Shown here: piece after piece, positions 54,035-63,021 of the stretch
Layout: each line of letters opens with the position of its first letter
How positions within the stretch are numbered: the stretch's first letter is position 1
Assembly (NCBI RefSeq): GCF_001884045.1
Contig: NZ_MACF01000025.1
Span: 124,001 to 188,000, forward strand
Direction: 5' to 3'
Length of the DNA stretch: 64,000 nucleotides
DNA from: Bacillus mobilis
Lineage (GTDB): Bacteria > Bacillota > Bacilli > Bacillales > Bacillaceae_G
Notes under the pieces: generated by a model
The model's input: the letters and a program-made list of their open reading frames with translations, nothing else
The model's database searches: none
Told to the model about the DNA's origin: nothing
Position numbers and translations under genes: made by a program

Positions 54035-55931
54035 TAACGTAAAAGGGAATTGGCGTAATTATAAAGCCTTTCTTATTAGTAGTTGTTTATCAATCGTAGT
54101 ATTTTTCATGTATGCTTCCTTCATTTATCATCCAGATGTCGTAAGCGGTAATATTAGTATGAGGGATATGATCTCAAAAGGGCTAGAATCGATGAATTAT
54201 ATTGTAGTCATCTTCTCAGCACTCTTTATTTTATATGCAAATTCAACATTTTTACGAGCAAGGAAAAAAGAGTTTGGTCTACTAACATTAATAGGCGGAA
54301 CAAAATCTCAACTTGGACGAATGATTATATTAGAGCAGCTTATGTTAGGTAGTATTGCAATTGTAGTAGGTATTGGGCTTGGTATGCTTTGTTCCAAATT
54401 ATTTTTCCAAGCATTAAGTGTAATATTGAAAATAGATAAAACACTTCCACTCGTATGGAATAGTAAAGCAGTTTTGATTACAGCGGGTGTATACTTTATT
54501 CTATTTTTAATCTTATCATTGTTTAGCGTTTGGACAGTAGGACGCTTGCAAATTATTGATTTATTAAGAGAAGCAAGAAAACAAAAAGTAGAACCTTTTG
54601 CATTTACATGGTTATGTATAGCGGGGATAGGATGTATTATTGTTGCATATGTACTTAGTTTCCAAGTGACATTTATGAATTTTATCATTCTATTTTTACC
54701 GATTGTAGGGCTGACGATAGGCGGAACGTATTTACTGTTTACACAAGGCAGTACAGTCGTATTAAAGGCGTTACAAAAACGAAAAAAATCTTTTTATACA
54801 TATCCAAATATGTTCGTACTTAGCAATCTGATTTATAAAATGAAAGATAATGCTCGTTTTCTATTTGTAATTTCTATCATTACGGCCGTTGTATCTTCAG
54901 CAGTTGGTACACTATACGTATTCTTTGAGGATATGAGTTATAAGGCAGTAACTAGTACCCCGCATGCTATTTCGTATGAGGAAAAAGGAATAAATACGCA
55001 TAATGTCATAAAAGAAGGAAAAACAAAAGAATTAATAAAAAAACACGGATTTGAAGAAGCGCGAGAAGTAACGTACGTAAAACTCCCTGGAACTCAAAAA
55101 ATCACGATGTTTAACGGTGAACATGAAGTACCAATGGCGATTGTTTCAGAAAAAGAATATAACGCTGAAGTACGTAAACAAAAGAGAGAGCAAGTTAGAG
55201 AAGTTCATAATGCACCAGGTAGTACAACGATGGTCATAATGGATATGGCGAAAGATATGATGAAGATAGATCTTGCGAAACCATATGAATTTAAAGTGAA
55301 TGGGCAAATGCAGTCTGTTCAATTAAATGAGCCAACTTCATTTTCTGTTTTTAATGATAGTGAATATCTCATTGTGAATGATCAAGATTTTGAGAAATAC
55401 GCAAAGCTCGTACCAGATGAAGAAAAGACGAAATATTACGGTTATTATATAGAAGATTGGAAAAGTACCGAAGATCTTGTGTTAGATTTGAAAAAGGAAA
55501 TTGCACCAGAAAAGCAAGGTGAATTGAGAAACTCAGTGTTTGCTTATAAAGATATAAGAGAAGGTGGAGCAATTACAATGTTCATCGGTTTCTTTGTAGC
55601 TGTACTGTTCTTCTTCTTCGCTTGTAGTATGACATACTTTAAATGGTTTAACGATAAAGAACAAGATCGTATTCAATTTAAGTCGTTAAAGAGAATCGGT
55701 ATGACAGATAAAGAAATACGTAAAATTGCAATTCGACAAATGGGTGTTATCTTCTTTATCCCAATTTTAATCGGTGCCATTCATAGTGGATTTGCTCTTC
55801 ATACGTTAGGGAAAATGCTTTATCTCGATTTATGGAAATCAGGTGCGATTGTAATTGGGGCATACATTGTAGCTTCTGCGATTTACTTTATGATTGCACA
55901 AAGAGGATATTTGAAACACGTGCAAAGCTAG
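54009..55931 (+). CDS. BceB-type ABC permease 1 (FtsX-like)
   Basis: The product has 640 residues. The layout is that of peptide-antibiotic permeases: about ten membrane spans with a large extracellular domain (about residues 310-515) between spans 7 and 8, and FtsX-type segments at both ends (RKKEFGLLTLIGGTKSQLGRMI; FKSLKRIGMTDKEIRKIAIRQMG). BceB-like proteins bind antimicrobial peptides such as bacitracin-type targets, and also signal to the kinase. AGGAGG precedes ATG 54009. A tandem paralogue follows after a terminator. Confidence 0.93.
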   Translation: MNFRQLALNNVKGNWRNYKAFLISSCLSIVVFFMYASFIYHPDVVSGNISMRDMISKGLESMNYIVVIFSALFILYANSTFLRARKKEFGLLTLIGGTKSQLGRMIILEQLMLGSIAIVVGIGLGMLCSKLFFQALSVILKIDKTLPLVWNSKAVLITAGVYFILFLILSLFSVWTVGRLQIIDLLREARKQKVEPFAFTWLCIAGIGCIIVAYVLSFQVTFMNFIILFLPIVGLTIGGTYLLFTQGSTVVLKALQKRKKSFYTYPNMFVLSNLIYKMKDNARFLFVISIITAVVSSAVGTLYVFFEDMSYKAVTSTPHAISYEEKGINTHNVIKEGKTKELIKKHGFEEAREVTYVKLPGTQKITMFNGEHEVPMAIVSEKEYNAEVRKQKREQVREVHNAPGSTTMVIMDMAKDMMKIDLAKPYEFKVNGQMQSVQLNEPTSFSVFNDSEYLIVNDQDFEKYAKLVPDEEKTKYYGYYIEDWKSTEDLVLDLKKEIAPEKQGELRNSVFAYKDIREGGAITMFIGFFVAVLFFFFACSMTYFKWFNDKEQDRIQFKSLKRIGMTDKEIRKIAIRQMGVIFFIPILIGAIHSGFALHTLGKMLYLDLWKSGAIVIGAYIVASAIYFMIAQRGYLKHVQS

Positions 55932-55951
55932 AGAAACCTCTAGCTTTTTGC
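55925..55951 (+). terminator. Terminator between the two permease genes
   Basis: AAGCTAGAG (55925-55933) / CTCTAGCTT (55938-55946), then TTTG. The stop codon is in the stem; the short T-run suggests partial termination. Confidence 0.7.
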
Positions 55952-55980
55952 CTATGTAGTAAGTTATAGGAGGACGATAG

Positions 55981-57894
55981 ATGAACATTCGGCAACTAGC
56001 GCTACAAAATATAAAAGGAAATTGGCGTAATTATAAAGTGTTTTTCTTAAGTAGTTGTTTCGCAATATTTGCGTCTTTTGCATATATGTCTGTCATTGTA
56101 CATCCGTATATGCAGGAGACGATGTGGTATCAAAACGTACGCTGGGGACTTATCATATGTAATGTTATAATCATTTCTTTTTTCGTCATATTTATTTTGT
56201 ATGCTACTTCTATTTTCATAGAGGCACGTAAGAAAGAATTAGGATTATATATGTTAATGGGAGCAACGAAATCTAACGTAATAGGAGTGATTATGACCGA
56301 GCAAATATTGATCGGGGTATTTGCTAATATTTTCGGTATAGGGATTGGCATGATCTTTTTGAAACTCTTTTTTATGGTGTTTAGCATGCTAATGCGTCTT
56401 CCAAAAGAACTCCCTGTCATATTTGACGTGAAAGCGATTGGGGTAACGTTTATTACATATATGGTTGTTTTTATTCTGTTATCTTTTATCAGTGCTTTAC
56501 GTATATGGAATATAAAAATCATTCGGTTATTGAAAGAATTTCGAACTGATAAAAAAGAGAAGAAACCATCAATGTGGCTTTGTATATTCGGTTTTATTTG
56601 TTTAGGGATAGGGTATACGTTAGCGTTACAGGCGACGATGCCAACGATAGCATTCTATTTTTTCCCTGTGTCTATACTTGTCTTTTTCGGAACGTATTTT
56701 TCTTTTACACACGGAACTGCTCAAATATTAGAAATGATAAAACGAAATAAAAAGATTATGTATACATATCCGTATTTATTTATAGTGAATCAATTGTCAC
56801 ATCGAATGAAGGAAAATGGTCGCTTTTTCTTTATGCTTTCTATGGCAACGACATTTGTAGTTACGGCAACAGGTACGGTGTTCTTATATTTTTCTAGCAT
56901 GCAAGATATGTGGCGGGATGGGGGCGCACACTCATTTTCATACATAGAAAAAGGTATTTCTACCCATGAAGTCTTTGAGGAAGGTACGGTTGAAAAATTA
57001 TTGCACCAATATGGGTATGATGATTTTCAAACTATGAGTTTTGTTGGAGTGTATGCATCTTTTCAGTCCAATAAAGGAGAAACAGAAGTAGCGCCACTCA
57101 TTAAAGAAAGTGAATACAATCAGGAGGCAAGAAAACAAAAACAGAAAACGTATCATCCGAAAAAAGGAACAGTTACACTTGTTTATTATAATAAAAGTAA
57201 GTATCCGAATGTATATAATCAAACAGAGATTCAATTACAAGTAATGAATCAAACGTATCAATTCGTATTTAACGGTCAGAAAGAAGGGGCGCAATTTAAT
57301 TATCATCTCGCGCACATTAACGGTTTGTTTTTCGTTATGAATGATGAAGATTTTGACAGTATAGCAAATAAGATTCCTGATTCTGAAAAAATGATGTATC
57401 GAGGATACACATTATCAAATATCGAAAATACGAAAAAATTAAATGAAGATTTACGGAAACATATGAAACAAGATGATAATAACGCATTTCGAAGTAATAT
57501 GGAGTTATATGTGAATATGAAAGAGTTCGGCAATATTACTCTATTTATAGGCTCATTCATTAGTATATTATTTTTCCTTACATCATGTAGTATCGTATAT
57601 TTTAAATGGTTTCATAATATTTCATCGGATAGAAAGCAGTACGGGGCACTCTCTAAACTGGGAATGACGAAGGAAGAAGTATGGAAGATTTCTCGCTGGC
57701 AATTGTGTATGCTATTTTTTGCGCCAATTATAGTAGGGAGTATGCATAGTGCAGTTGCGTTATATACGTTTCATAATACGCTCTTTATGGATGGCTCATT
57801 AAGAAAAGTAGGCTTGTTTATTCTATTTTATATCGCTGCATGCATCATGTATTTCTTTTTCGCTCAAAGAGAATATAGGAAACATTTAGACTAG
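55981..57894 (+). CDS. BceB-type ABC permease 2 (FtsX-like), tandem paralogue
   Basis: The product has 637 residues. The opening residues (MNIRQLALQNIKGNWRNYKV) are almost the same as in the permease upstream (MNFRQLALNNVKGNWRNYKA), and the topology is equal, but the large extracellular domain (about 305-510) differs strongly. Conserved ends are RKKELGLYMLMGATKSNV and YGALSKLGMTKEEVWKISRWQ. There is no second ATPase gene, so both permeases may use the ATPase at 53258, as a heterodimer or alternatively. TAGGAGG precedes ATG 55981. Confidence 0.92.
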   Translation: MNIRQLALQNIKGNWRNYKVFFLSSCFAIFASFAYMSVIVHPYMQETMWYQNVRWGLIICNVIIISFFVIFILYATSIFIEARKKELGLYMLMGATKSNVIGVIMTEQILIGVFANIFGIGIGMIFLKLFFMVFSMLMRLPKELPVIFDVKAIGVTFITYMVVFILLSFISALRIWNIKIIRLLKEFRTDKKEKKPSMWLCIFGFICLGIGYTLALQATMPTIAFYFFPVSILVFFGTYFSFTHGTAQILEMIKRNKKIMYTYPYLFIVNQLSHRMKENGRFFFMLSMATTFVVTATGTVFLYFSSMQDMWRDGGAHSFSYIEKGISTHEVFEEGTVEKLLHQYGYDDFQTMSFVGVYASFQSNKGETEVAPLIKESEYNQEARKQKQKTYHPKKGTVTLVYYNKSKYPNVYNQTEIQLQVMNQTYQFVFNGQKEGAQFNYHLAHINGLFFVMNDEDFDSIANKIPDSEKMMYRGYTLSNIENTKKLNEDLRKHMKQDDNNAFRSNMELYVNMKEFGNITLFIGSFISILFFLTSCSIVYFKWFHNISSDRKQYGALSKLGMTKEEVWKISRWQLCMLFFAPIIVGSMHSAVALYTFHNTLFMDGSLRKVGLFILFYIAACIMYFFFAQREYRKHLD

Positions 57895-57914
57895 CAAATG
57901 CTAGTCTTTTTTTA
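57888..57914 (+). terminator. Terminator of the Bce-like module
   Basis: AGACTAGC (57888-57895) / GCTAGTCT (57900-57907), then TTTTTT. Confidence 0.85.
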
Positions 57915-57990
57915 ATATTCGAAATTTACATAGAAGAATATAAAAAAGTATGGTATAACAGTAAGAAAATGAAAAAGAGGGGAAAAGACG

Positions 57991-58842
57991 ATGATTCGAG
58001 TAGGATATTTAGGACCAGAAGCAACATTTACAAATATGGCGGTGAGTCGTTTTTTTCCGGAAGCAGAGCATGTACCGTATCGCACGATTCCAGATTGTAT
58101 TGATGCAGCTGCAAATGGAAATGTAGACTATGCAGTGGTACCACTAGAAAACGCCATAGAAGGTTCAGTGAATATAACAGTTGATTACCTTGTACATGAA
58201 CAACCACTTTCTATTGTAGGAGAAATTACAGTACCCATTCAGCAACATTTACTTGTACATCCGCAGTATGCAGAAGTGTGGGAAGAAGTATATGCAGTGC
58301 ATTCTCATCCGCACGCTATTGCGCAATGTCATAAGTTTTTAAATGAAGAATTAAAAGGGGTCACTGTCCGAGATATGACATCAACAAGTGCTGCTGCGCA
58401 ATATGTGAAAGAACATCCTGAAGAAAAAATCGCTGCTATTGCAAATGAAGCAGCTGCAGAAAAATACGGATTAACGATTGTAAGACGTAGTATTCATACG
58501 CATAAAAATAATCATACACGCTTCCTCGTGCTCCATAAGAAAAAGAAAGCGATACTCCCAAATAACGGAGAAAACCGCGGAGAGAAAACGACGCTTATGA
58601 TAACGTTACCTGCTGATTATGCAGGGGCACTATACCAAGTGTTATCAGCTTTCGCATGGAGAAAATTAAATCTATCAAAAATTGAATCTCGCCCGATGAA
58701 AACAGGTCTTGGAAATTACTTTTTCTTAATCGATGTCGATAAAGCATACGATGATGTATTATTGCCAGGCGTAACGATGGAACTTGAAGCACTCGGTTTT
58801 TCTGTTACTGTGCTGGGGAGTTATTCTTCTTATTGGTTGTAA
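57991..58842 (+). CDS. pheA: Prephenate dehydratase
   Basis: The product has 283 residues. It converts prephenate to phenylpyruvate for phenylalanine. The dehydratase domain (about 1-180) opens GYLGPEATFTNMAVSRFFP and has the catalytic NHTRFLVL (Thr-Arg-Phe). The C-terminal ACT domain (about 200-280) contains KIESRPMKTGLGNYFF, the ESRP motif for feedback by Phe. There is no fused chorismate mutase. pheB, the ACT protein that precedes it in B. subtilis, is missing here. Confidence 0.97.
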   Translation: MIRVGYLGPEATFTNMAVSRFFPEAEHVPYRTIPDCIDAAANGNVDYAVVPLENAIEGSVNITVDYLVHEQPLSIVGEITVPIQQHLLVHPQYAEVWEEVYAVHSHPHAIAQCHKFLNEELKGVTVRDMTSTSAAAQYVKEHPEEKIAAIANEAAAEKYGLTIVRRSIHTHKNNHTRFLVLHKKKKAILPNNGENRGEKTTLMITLPADYAGALYQVLSAFAWRKLNLSKIESRPMKTGLGNYFFLIDVDKAYDDVLLPGVTMELEALGFSVTVLGSYSSYWL

Positions 58843-58874
58843 GGGGGAGTTAGGTTATACCGTCTGATAGATAA

Positions 58875-58912
58875 ATAAAGTCCCACCTATAAATGGTGGG
58901 ATTCTTTATTTT
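58875..58912. terminator. Bidirectional terminator between pheA and the MOSC gene
   Basis: TCCCACC / GGTGGGA core with AATAAAG / CTTTATT extension. Confidence 0.75.
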
Positions 58913-59553
58913 AACTTCGCAAGACGGTCTTCTAACTGACCACGCCAAATATCAGCTAGTTCTGGAACGGCAAGAATCCTTTCAATGCCATCTTTATCTT
59001 TTCTATTATGAAAATAAATTTCGTTAGAAAATAAAACAGATACATTGCTCGGTTGACGTTCTAGTAATGTAATTTTTGAATCTTTACGTACAGTACCTTC
59101 TTGAAGAACACGGCATAAGTAGCCAGTAAATCCAGTTGCTACGATGCGCGGCAAAATGCCAGGGATGCCAAGACGTTTTGAAATTGTGCTACAAGGTACG
59201 CGGGCTTGCGTCACTTGAATGATTGCTTCACCTAGTTGATATGTATCTCCGATGCAAACATCACGCTCTAACATATTTGTTACGGTAATGTTTTCACCAA
59301 ATGTGGAAGCTGGAAGCGTTGTTTGAAATTCCTCTTCCCATAGTGCGTAATGCTCATGTGGGTATACACAAACGGCGCGATCAGGCCCACCGTGATGTTT
59401 TAAATCTGCTACGTCATCACCAAGGAAGCCATCTTTTGAGAGAAAAGCTTCTTCTGTAGAATCTTTACATATACCTGTTATCATTTCTTTATCTTCGCCA
59501 TATTTCATTTGTTTCGGTTTGCCAATGCTAAAGTGAACGAGTTCAATTCCCAT
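58906..59553 (-). CDS. MOSC-domain protein, YiiM type
   Basis: The product has 215 residues. AAGGAG lies before the minus-strand start. The MOSC domain (about 30-165) has LKHHGGPDRAVCVYPHEHYALWE, STFGENITV and the conserved Cys in QARVPCSTISKR, which is the catalytic or sulfur-carrying residue of the family. The C-terminal three-helix part is typical of YiiM, which with molybdenum cofactor reduces N-hydroxylated bases such as 6-N-hydroxylaminopurine. Monocistronic. Not in the B. subtilis order at this place. Confidence 0.88.
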   Translation of the reverse strand: MGIELVHFSIGKPKQMKYGEDKEMITGICKDSTEEAFLSKDGFLGDDVADLKHHGGPDRAVCVYPHEHYALWEEEFQTTLPASTFGENITVTNMLERDVCIGDTYQLGEAIIQVTQARVPCSTISKRLGIPGILPRIVATGFTGYLCRVLQEGTVRKDSKITLLERQPSNVSVLFSNEIYFHNRKDKDGIERILAVPELADIWRGQLEDRLAKLK

Positions 59554-59591
59554 ATGTGATCTCCTTTACGATTGATTACAATATTATAGCA

Positions 59592-59629
59592 CTAAAAAAG
59601 CACAGAGAATGATAAAAACTCTGTGCTTT
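59592..59629 (-). terminator. Terminator of nadS-nadR
   Basis: AAAGCACAGAG (59598-59608) / CTCTGTGCTTT (59619-59629); on the minus strand it is followed by TTTTTTAG. Confidence 0.85.
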
Positions 59630-59636
59630 GCATGAA

Positions 59637-60179
59637 TTAATAAACGAGAAATCCTGCTTTATCTAGCGCCTCACAAGCAGCGTCTAGCTTTTCTTTAGAA
59701 TCTGCTTCAATTGTATGTAAGTGAATACCATCTGTTAGTTGCGAAAGATAGGAAGCATTTGTGTTTTCGATTTTTTGTAAATATTGCTCTACATCAAAGC
59801 GATTACTTACCATGATGGATGCTGTTAAGTCACCGTATACAGGATGCTCAACTTTTACATCTTTAATCGTAACGCCGTGGTCAACAAGCATTGTAAGTTC
59901 CTGACGTACTTCCGCTGGTTTATGTTGGCATACGATTACGCGTTCGAAAGCTTGTTGTTTCTCTTGTGGTTTTAAATATAAATATCCTTGAGCAGTTGCA
60001 ATAATCGGTTCGTTTCGTGCTTTGAGTAAGGAAATATCTTGCACGATCACTTGTCGACTTACGTTTGTCTTTTTCGATAGTTCATTCCCAGATAACGGTT
60101 CATTTGCAGCAAGAAGCCACTGAAGGATAAGCTGTCGTCTTTCTTCGCCTAAAATCTTTTTTTGTTCATTTTGTTTCAT
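59637..60179 (-). CDS. nadR: NadR/NiaR (YrxA), nicotinate-responsive repressor of NAD synthesis
   Basis: The product has 180 residues. The N-terminal helix-turn-helix is LSGNELSKKTNVSRQVIVQDISLLKARN. The C-terminal 3H domain has its three conserved histidines in IVCQHKP, VEHPVYGD and TDGIHLHTIEA. In B. subtilis this protein represses nadB-nadC-nadA and nifS when nicotinic acid is present. Its ATG shares one base with the stop of the cysteine desulfurase gene, so they are coupled. Confidence 0.94.
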   Translation of the reverse strand: MKQNEQKKILGEERRQLILQWLLAANEPLSGNELSKKTNVSRQVIVQDISLLKARNEPIIATAQGYLYLKPQEKQQAFERVIVCQHKPAEVRQELTMLVDHGVTIKDVKVEHPVYGDLTASIMVSNRFDVEQYLQKIENTNASYLSQLTDGIHLHTIEADSKEKLDAACEALDKAGFLVY

Positions 60180-61321
60180 TATGATTTAACACCTCTATAA
60201 AATTGATTTCCAATTGTGTGTAGTGCATGAATAGTAGTATCAATTTGATCTTTCGTTGTTTGTTGCCCGAAAGAGAAGCGGACATATTGTTTCGCCTCTT
60301 CATACGTTTTTCCAATTGCAAGCATTGTTTTCGAAGGTTCTTGTTTACCGACTTGGCAAGCACTTCCGGTGGAAATGGCAATACCATGGCGATTACATTC
60401 TAGCATTGTATATTGACCTTCTATTTCTTTTATTGTAACCCCAATAATATGTGGTAAACAAGAAGTAGAATGACCTTCCACTTGAATTTCTAGAGGAAGT
60501 GTTTGTAATCGCTCTAAAAAGTAGGATCGTAACTCTTTAAAACGTAAGTTTTCTTCCTGTTGATTTTTTAATATATTCTCAGAAGCTGTTAAAAAAGATG
60601 CGATGCCAGGAACGTTTACTGTACCTGGGCGAAACCCTTTTTCGTGAGAAGTTCCCGGAAATATTTGTGTCCAGCGAACTTGCGGATTTATATAGCAAGC
60701 ACCAACACCCTTTGGTCCGTATATTTTATGTGCTGAAACAGAAAGACTATCAATTCCCATCTCAAAAACATTGATAGGAAGTTTACCAAATGTTTGCACA
60801 CAATCTGAATGAAATAAAACGTTATATTTTTTTAAAAGTGCTCCGATTTCTGCGATGTTTTGAACGGTTCCAATTTCAGAATTTCCGTGCTGTATGCTTG
60901 CTAGAACAGTATTTTCTGTAATAGCTGTTTCTAAATCATCTAAATGAATGAGCCCGCCTTCATCAACAGGAATTTCAGTAATTGTATACCCTTCTGATTG
61001 TAAGGATTGAAAATAACTTCGAATGGATGCGTGCTCCATAGGTGTTGTAATAATATGTTTCTCGCTTCTAGCCTTTAAAAGGGATTGAATCGCAAGGTAG
61101 TTGGATTCCGAACCACCGCTCGTGAAGAATACCCCTTGTTCCTTTCCACCAATCATGTCAGCAAATGTTTTTCTGCAAACTTGTAGTAAAGAAGAAGCTG
61201 TTCCTCCAATATCATGTAAACTTTGTTCATTTCCGAAGTATTGCGATGCTGCTTTCATATATGTTTGTAACGCCTCTTCACTCATAGGTGTAGTAGCTGC
61301 ATAGTCAAGATATATCATCAT
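60179..61321 (-). CDS. nadS: Cysteine desulfurase (NifS/NadS type) for the quinolinate synthase cluster
   Basis: The product has 380 residues. The N-terminal YLDYAATTPMSEEAL, the PLP Lys in LSVSAHKIYGPKGVGA and the active Cys in ISTGSACQVGK define class I cysteine desulfurases. Next to nadR and divergent from nadBCA, it most probably supplies sulfur for the 4Fe-4S cluster of NadA, as NifS does in B. subtilis. The minus-strand promoter (TTGACA 61438-61433, TAAAAT) overlaps the NadR operator. Confidence 0.93.
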   Translation of the reverse strand: MMIYLDYAATTPMSEEALQTYMKAASQYFGNEQSLHDIGGTASSLLQVCRKTFADMIGGKEQGVFFTSGGSESNYLAIQSLLKARSEKHIITTPMEHASIRSYFQSLQSEGYTITEIPVDEGGLIHLDDLETAITENTVLASIQHGNSEIGTVQNIAEIGALLKKYNVLFHSDCVQTFGKLPINVFEMGIDSLSVSAHKIYGPKGVGACYINPQVRWTQIFPGTSHEKGFRPGTVNVPGIASFLTASENILKNQQEENLRFKELRSYFLERLQTLPLEIQVEGHSTSCLPHIIGVTIKEIEGQYTMLECNRHGIAISTGSACQVGKQEPSKTMLAIGKTYEEAKQYVRFSFGQQTTKDQIDTTIHALHTIGNQFYRGVKS

Positions 61322-61431
61322 GTAAGTTCCTCTCCCTAGTAAGAGTTACATTTCTTGTATTTTTTAATGGTAGTGAAAATAAGAATTATAAAAAAACTCT
61401 TGTCATTATTTTAAAACTATGTAAATATAGG

Positions 61432-61441
61432 TGTCAAGACA
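61432..61441. promoter_or_regulatory. Probable NadR/NiaR operator between nadS and nadB
   Basis: TGTCAAGACA with flanks ATAGG and GTTGA matches the TGTC-TT-GACA core known for the Bacillus NiaR site. It overlaps the -35 TTGACA of the minus-strand nadS promoter and lies 31 bp before nadB. Confidence 0.7.
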
Positions 61442-61472
61442 GTTGAAAAGTGTAAAGTAGGAGGCAACAATT

Positions 61473-63002
61473 ATGCCAAGTGCAGATGTCTTAATTATTG
61501 GAAGTGGCGTTGCGGCACTTCGTGTTGCGAAAGAGATTTGTCACGAAAAGAATGTGATTATTATCACAAAGGAAACGAATCGTAATAATAATACATATTT
61601 AGCGCAAGGTGGAATTGCAGCAGCGGTTGCTACATATGACAATCCAAATGATCATTTTGAAGATACGTTAGTAGCAGGATGTCATTATAACAATGAAGAT
61701 GTGGTCCGTTATTTAGTCGAGGAAGGGCCGAAAGAAATGAATCATCTCATCGAAAGTGGAATGGAATTTGATGGAGATGAAACGGGTCCTCATCTTGGAA
61801 AAGAAGGCGCACATCGAAAGCGCCGTATTTTACATGCAGGTGGCGATGCAACAGGAAAGAATTTATTAGAGCATTTCATTCAAGAAGTAGCTCCGCACGT
61901 TACGGTAGTGGAACAGGAAATGGTGCTCGATTTTATTATAGAAAATGATAAATGTGTTGGAGTTTTAACAAGAACTAGTGAAGGGAAGTTGAAGCGTTAC
62001 GTTGCAGATTATACGGTGTTAGCAACAGGTGGGATTGGCGGTTTATACGCCTTTACTTCTAACGATAAGACAATTACGGGTGATGGACTTGCGATGGTAT
62101 ACCGCGCAGGCGGGGAGCTCGTGGATTTAGAGTTTGTACAATTTCATCCAACAATGTTATATGCAAACGGGAGATGCTGCGGCCTCGTCTCTGAAGCTGT
62201 CCGTGGTGAAGGAGCTGTCCTTATAAATGGAAAAGGGCAGCGTTTTATGATGGATATACACCCTAATCACGATCTCGCGCCGCGCGATGTAGTAGCAAGA
62301 GCGATTCATGAGCAGCTTTTGGCGGGTGAAAAGGTGTATGTAAATATCGAGTCTATCCAAAATTTCGAAGAACGTTTTCCGACTGTAGCATCATTGTGTA
62401 AAAAGAATGGTGTCGATATAAATGAAAAACGCATTCCGGTCGTACCCGGTGCTCATTTTCATATGGGTGGCGTGAAAACGAACTGTGATGGAGAGACGTC
62501 CATTCCAAATTTATATGCGGTCGGTGAAGTAGCTTGTAATGGTGTTCACGGTGCAAATAGGTTAGCAAGTAATTCATTATTAGAAGGTCTTGTGTTTGGA
62601 AAAAGAATAGGACAACATATTTTAACGAAAGCGGCAAAAGACAGATTGAACACCCTAGCTGAGAAGGAAAAGAAGTTTATCGTTTTGAATCATTTGCCGG
62701 CGAAGGAAGAAATAAAAGAATGCATGATGAAATATGTTGGGATTGTGCGAACAGAGCAAAGTTTATCTTCTGCAAAGAGATGGCTTAGTAAGTACGGTGT
62801 TCGAAATATGATCTTACAACATGAGGCACTTACAAATGAAGAGATAACGCTCATTAATATGTTAACAGTCTGTGAGCTTATAGTCGTATCAGCTTTGCAA
62901 AGAGAAGAAAGCATTGGTGGTCATTATCGAAGTGATTATCCGGATAGAAATAGAGTAAAAAAAGAAATCGTTCGAGTGAAAAGAAAACTACAACTTGTGT
63001 GA
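61473..63002 (+). CDS. nadB: L-aspartate oxidase
   Basis: The product has 509 residues. The FAD-binding fold is VLIIGSGVAALRVAKE; the substrate/flavin regions are NTYLAQGGIAAAV, HAGGDATGKNLLEH, EFVQFHPTMLY and the C-terminal HGANRLASNSLLEGLVFGKR. It oxidises aspartate to iminoaspartate, the first step of de novo NAD synthesis. TAGGAGG precedes ATG 61473. First gene of nadB-nadC-nadA. Confidence 0.97.
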   Translation: MPSADVLIIGSGVAALRVAKEICHEKNVIIITKETNRNNNTYLAQGGIAAAVATYDNPNDHFEDTLVAGCHYNNEDVVRYLVEEGPKEMNHLIESGMEFDGDETGPHLGKEGAHRKRRILHAGGDATGKNLLEHFIQEVAPHVTVVEQEMVLDFIIENDKCVGVLTRTSEGKLKRYVADYTVLATGGIGGLYAFTSNDKTITGDGLAMVYRAGGELVDLEFVQFHPTMLYANGRCCGLVSEAVRGEGAVLINGKGQRFMMDIHPNHDLAPRDVVARAIHEQLLAGEKVYVNIESIQNFEERFPTVASLCKKNGVDINEKRIPVVPGAHFHMGGVKTNCDGETSIPNLYAVGEVACNGVHGANRLASNSLLEGLVFGKRIGQHILTKAAKDRLNTLAEKEKKFIVLNHLPAKEEIKECMMKYVGIVRTEQSLSSAKRWLSKYGVRNMILQHEALTNEEITLINMLTVCELIVVSALQREESIGGHYRSDYPDRNRVKKEIVRVKRKLQLV

Positions 63003-63021
63003 TGAAGGGAAGAGGGGCTTT

